Shown here: one piece after another, positions 1 through 6,663 of the stretch
Layout of the letters: each line of letters begins with the position of its first letter
Position numbering within the stretch: the stretch's first letter is position 1
Origin: Candidatus Aegiribacteria sp.
GTDB taxonomy: Bacteria > Fermentibacterota > Fermentibacteria > Fermentibacterales > JCC-6
DNA: 8,371 nt
Assembly: GCA_030638185.1 (NCBI GenBank)
Contig: DAOWFD010000267.1
Location: forward strand, 1-8,371
Direction of reading: 5' to 3'
Translations under genes and position numbers: made by a program
Notes under the pieces: model-generated
Seen by the model: the letters and a program-made list of their open reading frames with translations, nothing else
Told to the model about the DNA's origin: nothing
Databases searched by the model: none

Positions 1-59
1 AGCATGCCTGTTTTCCGTTTACCTTCAGTAAAATCCTCAGAATCCTGATAACTGTCCAT
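1..59 (-). CDS. 5' end of a leftward gene, product unknown (partial)
   Basis: An ATG at 59-57 opens a leftward reading frame that stays open to the window edge, giving 19 complete codons (begins MDSYQDSEDFTEGKRKTG). A strong SD, GGGAGGG, lies at 74-68 on the minus strand, 8 bases before the ATG, and a candidate promoter with a perfect TTGACA box lies just upstream at 125-96. The visible N-terminus is hydrophilic and acidic, then basic. It shows no signal peptide and no recognisable domain, so no function is proposed. The gene is divergent from hutH. Confidence 0.6.
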   Translation of the reverse strand, partial: MDSYQDSEDFTEGKRKTGM

Positions 60-75
60 AGTAATATCCCTCCCG

Positions 76-351
76 TTAAATGAAAAATACTGTATTGAAT
101 ATCTCAGAGGAGTTCAATTTGTCAAACAGTAATTCATTTTCAAAAAGAGAAAGTTTAATAAAATAAATACAAAATTCCACCAAAAATATGCAATACTGAA
201 TATTCTTAAGATAAATATCTACTATAACTTCATAATGAAAACCCAATATAAATAACAGGTCAAATACGTTGAAGAAGTGTAGTACGTCCCTGTTGTTGTT
301 GGTTTGGAGGGTATCTATATTCACTGAAATGTAATCTACATATTCACGCAC
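76..351 (-). CDS. Doubtful 91-codon A/T-rich ORF, no recognised product
   Basis: A leftward frame runs from a GTG at 351-349 to TAA at 78-76. For: a GGAGGG on the minus strand sits 4 bases before the GTG, 91 codons are open in A/T-rich sequence, and the stop lies just before the SD of the next leftward gene, as in an operon. Against: the product is dominated by F, I, L, Y and N as expected of T-rich noncoding DNA, the apparent SD is the other half of an inverted repeat that serves hutH, and candidate promoters for both flanking genes fall inside the frame. No domain is recognised. I lean towards intergenic DNA, but a small hydrophobic protein cannot be excluded. Confidence 0.2.
   Translation of the reverse strand: MREYVDYISVNIDTLQTNNNRDVLHFFNVFDLLFILGFHYEVIVDIYLKNIQYCIFLVEFCIYFIKLSLFENELLFDKLNSSEIFNTVFFI
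96..125 (-). promoter_or_regulatory. Candidate sigma70 promoter for the leftward gene at the left edge
   Basis: On the minus strand a perfect -35 box, TTGACA (125-120), is followed after 18 bases by TATTCA (101-96), a moderate -10 box. A start near 89 would give a leader of about 30 bases containing the GGGAGGG SD and the ATG at 59. This was found by eye in A/T-rich DNA, where chance matches are common. The consensus -35 box and the sensible leader length support it. Confidence 0.4.
293..321 (+). promoter_or_regulatory. Candidate promoter for hutH
   Basis: TTGTTG at 293-298 (three of six to TTGACA) and TATATT at 316-321 (five of six to TATAAT) are separated by exactly 17 bases. A start near 328 would give a leader of about 47 bases to the hutH ATG. 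The -35 box is weak. No operator or HutC/HutP-like site was recognised. Confidence 0.35.
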
Positions 352-356
352 TAATC

Positions 357-368
357 CCTCCAGGGAGG
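357..368 (+). promoter_or_regulatory. hutH ribosome binding site inside a tight inverted repeat
   Basis: GGAGG at 364-368 lies 6 bases before the hutH ATG and fixes that start. It is preceded two bases earlier by its exact complement, CCTCC (357-361). In RNA, CCTC/GAGG could pair around a four-base loop and partly hide the SD. The same repeat supplies an SD-like GGAGGG on the minus strand before a GTG at 351. Whether the hairpin matters in vivo is unknown. Confidence 0.5.
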
Positions 369-374
369 AATCGT

Positions 375-1895
375 ATGGCTATCGTTATCGATGGAACCGG
401 TCTCACAATCGAAAAACTCGTTAGAATCGCCCGTCACGGAGAAAAACTTGAGCTGTCACCCGTAGCGGAGGAAAGAATCAGATTCTGCCGGGGCATGATA
501 ACCAGGAAACTTGAAAAGAAAGAAATCATGTACGGTGTTAATACCGGTATCGGCGAGTTTTCTGAAACCCTTCTTAACGATGAGGAAGTGAAGCTGTTCC
601 AGAAATATCTGGTGTACAACCACGCTGCAGGAATCGGAGAACCCGCACCGCTGGAGTATGTCCGGGGGGCAATGGCCTCAAGGATAAATGTTCACGCAAA
701 GGGACATTCGGCAATGAGACTTGAAATAACTCAGTTGCTTGTGGATATGCTGAATAAGGGCGTGACACCTTTCATTTGCCAGAAAGGTTCCGTTGGAGCG
801 TGTGGAGATCTTGCTCCGATGTCCCAGATAGCACTCGTTGTCATAGGCGAAGGGGAAGCCTTCTACAATGGCGAGCTTCTTCCCGGTGGCGAGGCCTTGA
901 AAAGAGCAGGCCTGAAGCCGGAGATCTTCCATGCCCGGGATGGTCTTGCGACGATAAACGGCTCAAACGTTCTGAACGCCATGAATACAATCCATCTTTA
1001 CGATATGAATCGCTGGTTCAAGCAGGCCGAAATTGCAGCAGCCATGAGCCTTGAAGCATTGATTGCGAATTTCAAACCGTACAATGAAAAGTTACACAAA
1101 GTCAGAGGGTTCTCCGGTGCCATCCAAACCGCGAATGCGCTGATGAAATGCATTGCTGGAAGTGATCTCCTGAAAGGCGGCAAGAAGAAAGTCCAGGACG
1201 CGTATTCCATGAGGAGCACTCCCCAGGTTATAGGTGCGGCACACGATGCCCTTACATATGCAAGGAGCCAGGTCGAGATCGAGCTGAACGGTGTTGGAGA
1301 CAACCCTGTATTCTTCCCTGAAGAGGATATTGTTCTGACGGGAGCCAATTTCCAGGGAACACCTGTATCGCTTCCGATGGATATGATGGGAGTAGCCGTA
1401 ACAATGGTTTCGGTAATGTCCGAGAGAAGACTTAACAGAATTCTCAACCCAGCTCTTTCGGTCGGGCTTACACCTTTCCTGGCTGAGAAACCGGGCCTGT
1501 ACAGCGGCCACATGCTCAGCCAGTATACCGCTGGAATGCTTATCGTAGAGCAGAGAGCCCTTTCAGCTCCCTCCGCTTGCGCATCCATTCCGGCTGCTGC
1601 GGATCAGGAGGATTTTGTAAGCATGGGAATGAATACCGCCATCCAGAATCACCAGATCCTTGAAAACGCTAATGGAATTCTGGGGATCGAATTCATCGCT
1701 GCTGCGGATGGCCTCGATCAGAGGGACCACAAACCTGGAAAAGGTGTACGGGCAGCATACGACGTTATCAGGAAACACATCGACCACCTGGGAGAAGACA
1801 GACCCCTCTATCCCGATCACACCAGGATGGCCGAGGTTGTCAAATCATGTGAAATACTTGAAGCTGTTGAAGCAGAAGTAGGATCACTGGGATAG
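375..1895 (+). CDS. hutH: Histidine ammonia-lyase (MIO-dependent aromatic amino acid lyase)
   Basis: Enzymes of this family remove ammonia from L-histidine to give urocanate, the first step of histidine breakdown, in the cytoplasm. The 506-residue length is normal for HutH. Family landmarks are in register with the Pseudomonas putida enzyme: Tyr53 in YGVNTGIG, His83 in NHAAGIGEP (the position linked to histidine selectivity), the MIO-forming region GSVGACGDLAPMS with triad Ala142-Cys143-Gly144, Asn195 in GLATINGSN, Tyr277 and Arg280 in QDAYSMR, Gln274, and Glu412 in DQEDFVSM. Glu at 412 favours histidine lyase over phenylalanine or tyrosine lyases, which usually lack it. The oddity is Cys instead of Ser in the MIO triad; Cys is known to support MIO formation when it replaces Ser143 in HutH. 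No hutU, hutI or other hut gene is in view. The SD GGAGG 6 bases upstream supports the ATG. Substrate assignment is good but not certain, since aminomutases and other lyases share this fold. Confidence 0.92.
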   Translation: MAIVIDGTGLTIEKLVRIARHGEKLELSPVAEERIRFCRGMITRKLEKKEIMYGVNTGIGEFSETLLNDEEVKLFQKYLVYNHAAGIGEPAPLEYVRGAMASRINVHAKGHSAMRLEITQLLVDMLNKGVTPFICQKGSVGACGDLAPMSQIALVVIGEGEAFYNGELLPGGEALKRAGLKPEIFHARDGLATINGSNVLNAMNTIHLYDMNRWFKQAEIAAAMSLEALIANFKPYNEKLHKVRGFSGAIQTANALMKCIAGSDLLKGGKKKVQDAYSMRSTPQVIGAAHDALTYARSQVEIELNGVGDNPVFFPEEDIVLTGANFQGTPVSLPMDMMGVAVTMVSVMSERRLNRILNPALSVGLTPFLAEKPGLYSGHMLSQYTAGMLIVEQRALSAPSACASIPAAADQEDFVSMGMNTAIQNHQILENANGILGIEFIAAADGLDQRDHKPGKGVRAAYDVIRKHIDHLGEDRPLYPDHTRMAEVVKSCEILEAVEAEVGSLG

Positions 1896-1898
1896 GAG
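1894..1898 (+). promoter_or_regulatory. Ribosome binding site overlapping the hutH stop codon
   Basis: AGGAG at 1894-1898 shares its first two bases with the hutH TAG stop (1893-1895) and lies 7 bases before the ATG at 1906. This places the two genes in one transcript and makes reinitiation or coupled translation likely. It also supports the ATG at 1906 as the start of the downstream gene. Confidence 0.6.
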
Positions 1899-1905
1899 AC
1901 CAGGA

Positions 1906-4437
1906 ATGAACCGTCTGATTATTGCCTTGACGATTACTGTAGTATGGACATCCATAGGACTTAGCGTTCCCGAGGGTATCCCTATCCAGTATATGGATCC
2001 AAGGGACCGCATGCCCATGTCCACCTCCGAAAGAATGCAGCTTTCAACGGATAGCCGGCCATACAGCAGGACAGTTATCGTTGAAGCTGGATCGGACGCA
2101 GAGAAGGTAATCCTTCTCGTAGAGGAAGATATCAGCACAGCTATTAGTTCTGCATTATCGACCTTTCAAACAGATCTGGAGAGCGACGGGTACGATGTTG
2201 AAGTCTGGCTGATATCGGGCGGCAGCGCAGAAGATATAAGGAACGATCTGAAGACCGAATATTCCAGCGGGGATCTTGTCGGAGCTATCTGCATAGGGGA
2301 TATACCCACCGGTTGGGTGGATTCGGGATACGGCGAGTATCCTGTCGATGTTTTCCTGATGGATATGAACGGTACATGGAACGATCCCGATTCTGATGGC
2401 CTTTACGAATCCTACAGTAGCGGAGGACCTGAGATCTGGGTTGGACGGCTTTCGCCCACGTACCTTACGTTCGGTGGAGCAGCGGATCTTCTTAACGATT
2501 ACTTCGCCAGGAACCATGCTTACAGGACCGGTGCACTATCTCTTCCGGACAGAGCTCTCGCTTACGAAGAAGCATTTACCGGACTTACCGGATACCTTCA
2601 TGATCTGTACTCAACGGTTGTTACAAACAGTAGCCCGGCAGGTACGAATGCGGACGATTTTAAAGCGGAACTCCTGAACGGGTACGAATGGATACATCTC
2701 ATCTCTCACTCAAGTCCCTGGGGCAGCAGCTTCCACACAGGTGCGCCGCCCGCTGGAGCCGGCACACTTAACAACTTTGAAGTTCCTCCCCTTGATCCCC
2801 ACGCGTTCTTCTACGTTCTTAACTGCTGTTCAAACGGCCGCTGGACAGAGGTGGACAACCTGGCCAACATTTACATCTGGAATAATTCGTATGGTCTTGT
2901 TGCACTTGCCCAGACCAAGGTGGATTACACGAATGATTTTCAGGAATACTACCAGTCACTCGCTGCCGGTAACTGTCTGGGTGTTGCCTTCAGAACATGG
3001 CTGGCGTCCAACATGAGTATGGAGGATGGAGCTGTGCTCCTGGGAGACCCCACTCTCAGGCCAAGGATGGGAACCGTATGTTTAACTTCCTTCAACGGTG
3101 CAGTTAGAGGTCCGACCGGTTCAGACAGCTGGTTATCCTACGATATAACCGATGGCCTGCATACACAGGGGAGAGTGGACACCTATTTTGATCCCTCTTC
3201 AGGGGAGATCTTCGCGGTATGTGGATCCTCCGATCCTGTAAGGGCAAACATTATCGCAACTCATTTCGATAGTGATTCATGGGCTCAGCCCATTGCTGTA
3301 TCCAACCATGAGTACTGGGACTGGCATCCCACAGTGGGCGGCGATGGCCTGGGAAACGTCTGGGCTGCCTGGCAGAGCATGCAGAACAATCATGAAGGTT
3401 ACGATATCTATATTTCCCAATGGAATGGAACCTCCTGGGTTAACGAGACAATTCTGACCGATGGTGATCCCTTCGAGGTAGAGCCTGCAATGGATGGAGG
3501 CAACGGTCATACCTGGCTGGTCTGGCAGAAATGGCAGAACTCCTCCACGGATATTGAAGGAGTCTTCTGGACCGGATCCACCTGGTCAGATATTAACACC
3601 GTTTCGGTAGAAGATGGCGAAGAGCGGCATCCTGATGTTGCATATAGTGGGAACGGTTTTGGCCTTGTCTATCATGCAAGACGGGACGGTAACTGGGTTA
3701 TCTGCTTCCGTGATGCCCCGGATTCCGGACCATTCGGGGCTGAAACAGTTATCTCATCCAGTACAGAGAACAGCCGGTACGCCTCTATCACCAGCGATGG
3801 AAGTGATTACTGGGTTGCCTGGCAGGATGACAATGGAGCTATCCTGTGTTCCCACGGATCGGGAAGCGGATGGACCACACCTGAAACGGTTTCATCCTCG
3901 GGCGGATGCGTAAGATCATCGATAATATCATCCTCTGCAGGCGATATTACAGCCATGTGGACCTTCGGAACCAGTGAACTGCATTACAACACTTATGCGG
4001 GTGGAGCATGGCAGGGATACTACGCCGCCGTATCTGAAGATGCGGTTGATGATGCATCCCTTGCATGGTCAGGTAGTAAGCTCTGGGCGGTATATGGAAG
4101 AAGGGATACTGACCTTCAATGGGATCTCTGGGCATGTACTCCTGACCCTGTGGGAATCGCAGGTCCCTCTTCTGCAAGCGTAAGTGATCTGTCAGTATAC
4201 CTGGTGGGGAGAAATCCCTTCAGAGGCTCGGTTGTGCTGAGCATAACCAGCCTTTCCCCCGCCAAATTACGAATCTTCGATCTGAGTGGAAGAAGTGTTC
4301 TTGACAGAGAAGTTGAATCAGGGCTGTTTACCTGGAACGGAACCACTGATTATGGAGATCCGATACCTTCTGGCGTTTACTTTGTGATTGTTTCCAACAG
4401 CTTCAGTACGGAAAGCTGCAGGCTGATCAAGATCTGA
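1906..4437 (+). CDS. Secreted gingipain-type (peptidase C25-like) protein with propeller and C-terminal sorting/FlgD-like domain
   Basis: This is an 843-residue exported protein. Residues 1-20 form a signal peptide with a short basic start and hydrophobic core. Residues about 55-390 match the peptidase C25 (gingipain, clan CD) layout: a calcium-type acidic loop with Asp153, Asp160, Asp162, Asp164 and Glu168, then PEIWVGRL (175-182), candidate catalytic His268 in HLISHSS, candidate nucleophile Cys308 in VLNCCSNG (Cys307 is adjacent), and VLLGDPTLRPR (377-387), typical of the domain's end. Residues about 424-748 contain seven degenerate repeats of 46-52 residues with W-x-x-W-Q-like cores, read as a beta-propeller. 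Residues about 766-843 form a FlgD/type IX sorting-like domain (NPF, LRIFDLSGR, WNGTTDYGDPIPSGVYF). No large gingipain-like prodomain is present; only about 35 residues separate signal peptide and C25 domain. It is expected outside the cell or on its surface, cleaving proteins if active. Co-transcription with hutH suggests peptide or amino-acid use. Activity and specificity are inferred. Confidence 0.8.
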   Translation: MNRLIIALTITVVWTSIGLSVPEGIPIQYMDPRDRMPMSTSERMQLSTDSRPYSRTVIVEAGSDAEKVILLVEEDISTAISSALSTFQTDLESDGYDVEVWLISGGSAEDIRNDLKTEYSSGDLVGAICIGDIPTGWVDSGYGEYPVDVFLMDMNGTWNDPDSDGLYESYSSGGPEIWVGRLSPTYLTFGGAADLLNDYFARNHAYRTGALSLPDRALAYEEAFTGLTGYLHDLYSTVVTNSSPAGTNADDFKAELLNGYEWIHLISHSSPWGSSFHTGAPPAGAGTLNNFEVPPLDPHAFFYVLNCCSNGRWTEVDNLANIYIWNNSYGLVALAQTKVDYTNDFQEYYQSLAAGNCLGVAFRTWLASNMSMEDGAVLLGDPTLRPRMGTVCLTSFNGAVRGPTGSDSWLSYDITDGLHTQGRVDTYFDPSSGEIFAVCGSSDPVRANIIATHFDSDSWAQPIAVSNHEYWDWHPTVGGDGLGNVWAAWQSMQNNHEGYDIYISQWNGTSWVNETILTDGDPFEVEPAMDGGNGHTWLVWQKWQNSSTDIEGVFWTGSTWSDINTVSVEDGEERHPDVAYSGNGFGLVYHARRDGNWVICFRDAPDSGPFGAETVISSSTENSRYASITSDGSDYWVAWQDDNGAILCSHGSGSGWTTPETVSSSGGCVRSSIISSSAGDITAMWTFGTSELHYNTYAGGAWQGYYAAVSEDAVDDASLAWSGSKLWAVYGRRDTDLQWDLWACTPDPVGIAGPSSASVSDLSVYLVGRNPFRGSVVLSITSLSPAKLRIFDLSGRSVLDREVESGLFTWNGTTDYGDPIPSGVYFVIVSNSFSTESCRLIKI
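3175..4149 (+). repeat. Seven-fold protein repeat within the C25-like gene (predicted beta-propeller)
   Basis: At protein level, repeat units begin near residues 424, 474, 526, 575, 624, 670 and 716. Typical units start with HP/EP-x-[VM] or an equivalent hydrophobic strand, then a Gly/Asp turn, then an aromatic strand such as VWAAWQ, TWLVWQ, YWVAWQ or LWAVYG, and end with a G-x-x-W strand (WNGTSW, WTGSTW, GSGSGW, AGGAW). Spacing of 46-52 residues and seven units fit a sialidase-like seven-bladed propeller, a common binding module in secreted proteins. The DNA itself is not obviously repetitive. Blade limits are approximate. Confidence 0.5.
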
Positions 4438-4467
4438 CTTGTTCTGCGTGGATAAATTGATCGGTTC

Positions 4468-4505
4468 CAGGCGGAGTTTTATGAGATCTTCTTAAGCTCC
4501 ACCTG
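4468..4505. terminator. Weak candidate bidirectional terminator hairpin between convergent genes
   Basis: CAGGCGGAG (4468-4476) and CTCCACCTG (4497-4505) pair over nine positions with one mismatch on the plus strand (a G-U pair if read leftward), around a 20-base loop. It begins 31 bases after the C25-like gene and lies between two convergent stops, which suits a terminator. There is no U-run on either side, so factor-independent termination is doubtful. Confidence 0.25.
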
Positions 4506-4562
4506 CATCTCAACCCCTGACTATTTTATGTAATTACTGTTTTCAATCCCAGATTTACACAA

Positions 4563-4593
4563 AACATCGATGTTCGGGAGTCAAGCCCCTGAA
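4563..4593. other. Palindrome and small hairpin next to the antiporter stop
   Basis: AACATCGATGTT (4563-4574) is a perfect 12-base palindrome. It overlaps a second potential hairpin, TTCGGG (4573-4578) with CCTGAA (4588-4593), which contains one G-U pair. Read leftward, the hairpin starts 2 bases after the antiporter stop, and the palindrome is followed by a short T stretch (TTTTGTGT). It may help end the leftward transcript, but the stems are short. Confidence 0.25.
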
Positions 4594-4595
4594 AC

Positions 4596-5807
4596 TCAAT
4601 CGTCCGGAATTTCTCCGGCTTTCTTAAGCGCGATCTTGGCCATTATCGGTCCGATGATCTCGAATACGATACAAGTTGCGGTAACAGTTGTTAATACTGC
4701 GGTCCCGATCAAAGCGCCGCGTTCGCCGAGATGAGAGAACTGCTGAGCTACCACTATCGATAAACCGATTGCAACTCCGGCCTGGGAGAGCAATCCGATA
4801 CCGAGGTATTTTCTTATAGTTGGGCTTGCCTTACCAACTATTGCCCCGAATCTTGCTCCGAAAATCTTGCCTGCTGATCTTGCCAGGATATAAACAAGTC
4901 CAATGAGTCCGAGGGAAGGCAGCGATCCAATTTTGAGATGTGCTCCCGCAATGAAGAAGAAAAGAATGAATATGAGCGGCATCAGAGGGCGCATTCTGGT
5001 TGCCACCGAACTTGTCATGCTCCTGGAAGTGTTTGAAAGGACGAAACCCATAGCCATCGGTGTTAGAATGGGGGAAAAGCCGAAAGTCAGTGCCGACCCG
5101 ACAGCCAGACATACGAATCCAAAGGTCAGGGCGGGGATATTGTCATGTGAACGTATCCGCGATACGAGTTTCGAGTAGACAAATCCAAGCAGAAGACCTA
5201 CAGCGATACTCAAGATTATTTCCCGGGCAGGTTCTACTGCAGTTGCCAGCAGATCGGTGGATCCCCCCGCATCGGATGCAAGCAGTACTTTACTTGCGGC
5301 GCATGCAAATCCGAAGATCAGTATGGCAATACCATCATCGAAGCCAACTACAGCGTATAGAGCCTGAGTAAGATCGCCCTTTGCCCTGTATTCCTGGATA
5401 ACTGCAACAGTTCCCGCGGGAGCTGTAGCAGGAGCCATGGCACCGAAGATCAGAGCGAATGGCCAGTCGCCTCCTGTAACCAGCAGTACAGCAGCGGTTA
5501 CCAGAAGAAATGTTAAAAGTGTTTCACAGAGTAAAATCGCTGTAATACTCTTTCCAAGCCGCCTGAGAACTTTCAGATTCAGTTCCGAGCCTATGCTGAA
5601 GGCGACAAAACCAAGGGCGATATCCGGAATGAAGGCAAGATGTTGAAGTACTGGTTCATTGAAGACCTTGAAGACAGATACTCCCAGTATCGTGCCAGCG
5701 ATCATAAAACCTATTAGAGAAGGAAGCCCGGTTTTTCTAGCCAGTTTCCCTGCGTAAAGACCTCCTACAATTGCAAATCCAACAAGAGTAATGATAGATA
5801 TGGTCAT
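4596..5807 (-). CDS. CPA2-family cation:proton antiporter (Na+/H+ or K+/H+)
   Basis: This is an inner-membrane exchanger of the monovalent cation:proton antiporter-2 type, 403 residues from the chosen ATG, with about 12-13 hydrophobic segments across the whole length. Diagnostic features are GLPSLIGFMIAG (27-38) in the first helices, the unwound-helix stretch APATAPAGTVAV (125-136), the ion-binding Asp157-Asp158 pair in VVGFDDGIAIL (the DD form is associated with electrogenic members such as NapA), ARSAGK (309-314) with a conserved basic pair, and GLLSQAGVAIGLS (338-350). There is no RCK/TrkA-N domain, so regulation is probably supplied in trans. I chose the ATG at 5807-5805, one base after the stop of the upstream EIIA-PII gene (TGAAATG). 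A GTG 18 bases earlier would add six residues but has no SD. The spacing implies coupled translation with the upstream gene. The ion (Na+ or K+) cannot be told from the sequence. Confidence 0.88.
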   Translation of the reverse strand: MTISIITLVGFAIVGGLYAGKLARKTGLPSLIGFMIAGTILGVSVFKVFNEPVLQHLAFIPDIALGFVAFSIGSELNLKVLRRLGKSITAILLCETLLTFLLVTAAVLLVTGGDWPFALIFGAMAPATAPAGTVAVIQEYRAKGDLTQALYAVVGFDDGIAILIFGFACAASKVLLASDAGGSTDLLATAVEPAREIILSIAVGLLLGFVYSKLVSRIRSHDNIPALTFGFVCLAVGSALTFGFSPILTPMAMGFVLSNTSRSMTSSVATRMRPLMPLIFILFFFIAGAHLKIGSLPSLGLIGLVYILARSAGKIFGARFGAIVGKASPTIRKYLGIGLLSQAGVAIGLSIVVAQQFSHLGERGALIGTAVLTTVTATCIVFEIIGPIMAKIALKKAGEIPDD

Positions 5808-5808
5808 T

Positions 5809-6621
5809 TCAGCTTTCCAGGGCACCGTAGACCGATTGAAGATCCGATACCGTGACCATTATATCGTTCCTTTCCGAAAGAGGACCGCAGATGAATTCGA
5901 TATTCCTTACAACAGCATATACAAGTTCATTTCTGACTACTGATATGATGATCTTATTGAAATGCTGTATGTCCGTATTCCAGAATCCTGCAAAGAACGG
6001 GATATTCATAAGGAATCTGGTTGATTCATCAGCATCCATTATCATGGACGAGGAAGTATCAGCAGCAGCGAACACCTGAAGAAGCTCGTCAAAAACACCT
6101 TCATCCTGGATGAAAACATGTATCAGTTTCTTACCGGATCCTTTATCGACAGCTGTTTCCGGAGATATCCTGCCCAGAAGAATTTCAATTGCATCATCAG
6201 CTGTTGAAGTTTCCTTCAGAGATTCCCTTAGTTTCCTGTCTCTGAAAGCCTGTGCCAGGGAAGAAAGCAGCCTGAGATGTGCCCGTGGTTCGTTCTCCGG
6301 CCCTATCACAAAGGGGAAAAGGAATACTTTCTCTTCATCTGCTGCATGGAAATCAATACCTTCGGACAGTATGATCAGGCCAACAGTAAAATCAGATAAA
6401 GCGGCCATTCGGCAATGAGGAATTGCAACACCATGGCCCCAGGCAGTAGAAGAAAGTCGCTCCCGGTCAGACAGAGCCTTATAGATGACTTCTTCTGAGA
6501 TGCCGGCCATTGAATCAGTTCCTGAAGCGATTTTTGCAATACAGCGTAGAAGCTGGTCATCGGATTCGGGAGTGCAGTCCAGAGTTACGGTATTAGATTT
6601 CAGTAAGTCTGACAATTTCAT
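5809..6621 (-). CDS. PTS EIIA (PtsN/fructose-type) domain fused to a GlnB/PII-like domain, probable antiporter regulator
   Basis: The 270-residue protein is nearly twice the length of a plain EIIA. Residues 1-150 are a fructose/nitrogen-type PTS EIIA domain: LSSTAWGHGVAIPHCR (56-71) carries the phosphorylatable His69, followed by the conserved VGLIILSEGIDF and HLRLLSSLAQAF (115-126) stretches. Residues about 164-268 look like a ferredoxin-like GlnB/PII-type domain: an opening strand KKLIHVFI, a helix DELLQVFAAA, a strand SSMIMDA, a loop with NIPFFAGFW (206-214), then NKIIISVVRNELVYAVV and a closing strand DIMVTVSDLQSVYG. The PII part is inferred from pattern, not residue-level identity, and there is no classical T-loop Tyr. 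No EIIB or EIIC is nearby, so sugar uptake is unlikely. The gene abuts the antiporter with a one-base gap, pointing to control of ion exchange by phosphorylation and ligand binding. ATG at 6621 has GGAGG 5 bases upstream. Confidence 0.82.
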   Translation of the reverse strand: MKLSDLLKSNTVTLDCTPESDDQLLRCIAKIASGTDSMAGISEEVIYKALSDRERLSSTAWGHGVAIPHCRMAALSDFTVGLIILSEGIDFHAADEEKVFLFPFVIGPENEPRAHLRLLSSLAQAFRDRKLRESLKETSTADDAIEILLGRISPETAVDKGSGKKLIHVFIQDEGVFDELLQVFAAADTSSSMIMDADESTRFLMNIPFFAGFWNTDIQHFNKIIISVVRNELVYAVVRNIEFICGPLSERNDIMVTVSDLQSVYGALES

Positions 6622-6663
6622 AATAGCCTCCAGAGTTCTGAATAAGCCAGGATTTCTACAGTA

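Larger units (their letters stand above)
60..374. other. A/T-rich divergent intergenic region
   Basis: This stretch separates the leftward gene at 59 from hutH at 375. Its composition differs sharply from the flanking genes: A-rich on the plus strand, especially about 76-250. It contains candidate promoters facing both ways (125-96 leftward and 293-321 rightward), both SDs, and one doubtful leftward ORF (351-76). No RNA gene, riboswitch or long repeat was recognised. Confidence 0.55.

Noticed and set aside
998..1588. 196-codon open frame on the minus strand within hutH
   Set aside because: It lies wholly antisense to a well-supported enzyme gene, has no SD or recognisable domain, and long antisense frames arise easily from codon bias of the sense gene.
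3947..4177. Open frames antisense and out of phase within the C25-like gene
   Set aside because: They are short, lack motifs and ribosome sites, and overlap a continuous 843-residue protein with clear domains.
5808..5825. GTG at 5825 as the antiporter start
   Set aside because: No SD precedes it, it overlaps the upstream gene, and the ATG at 5807 sits in a tight TGAAATG stop/start junction that fits coupled translation.
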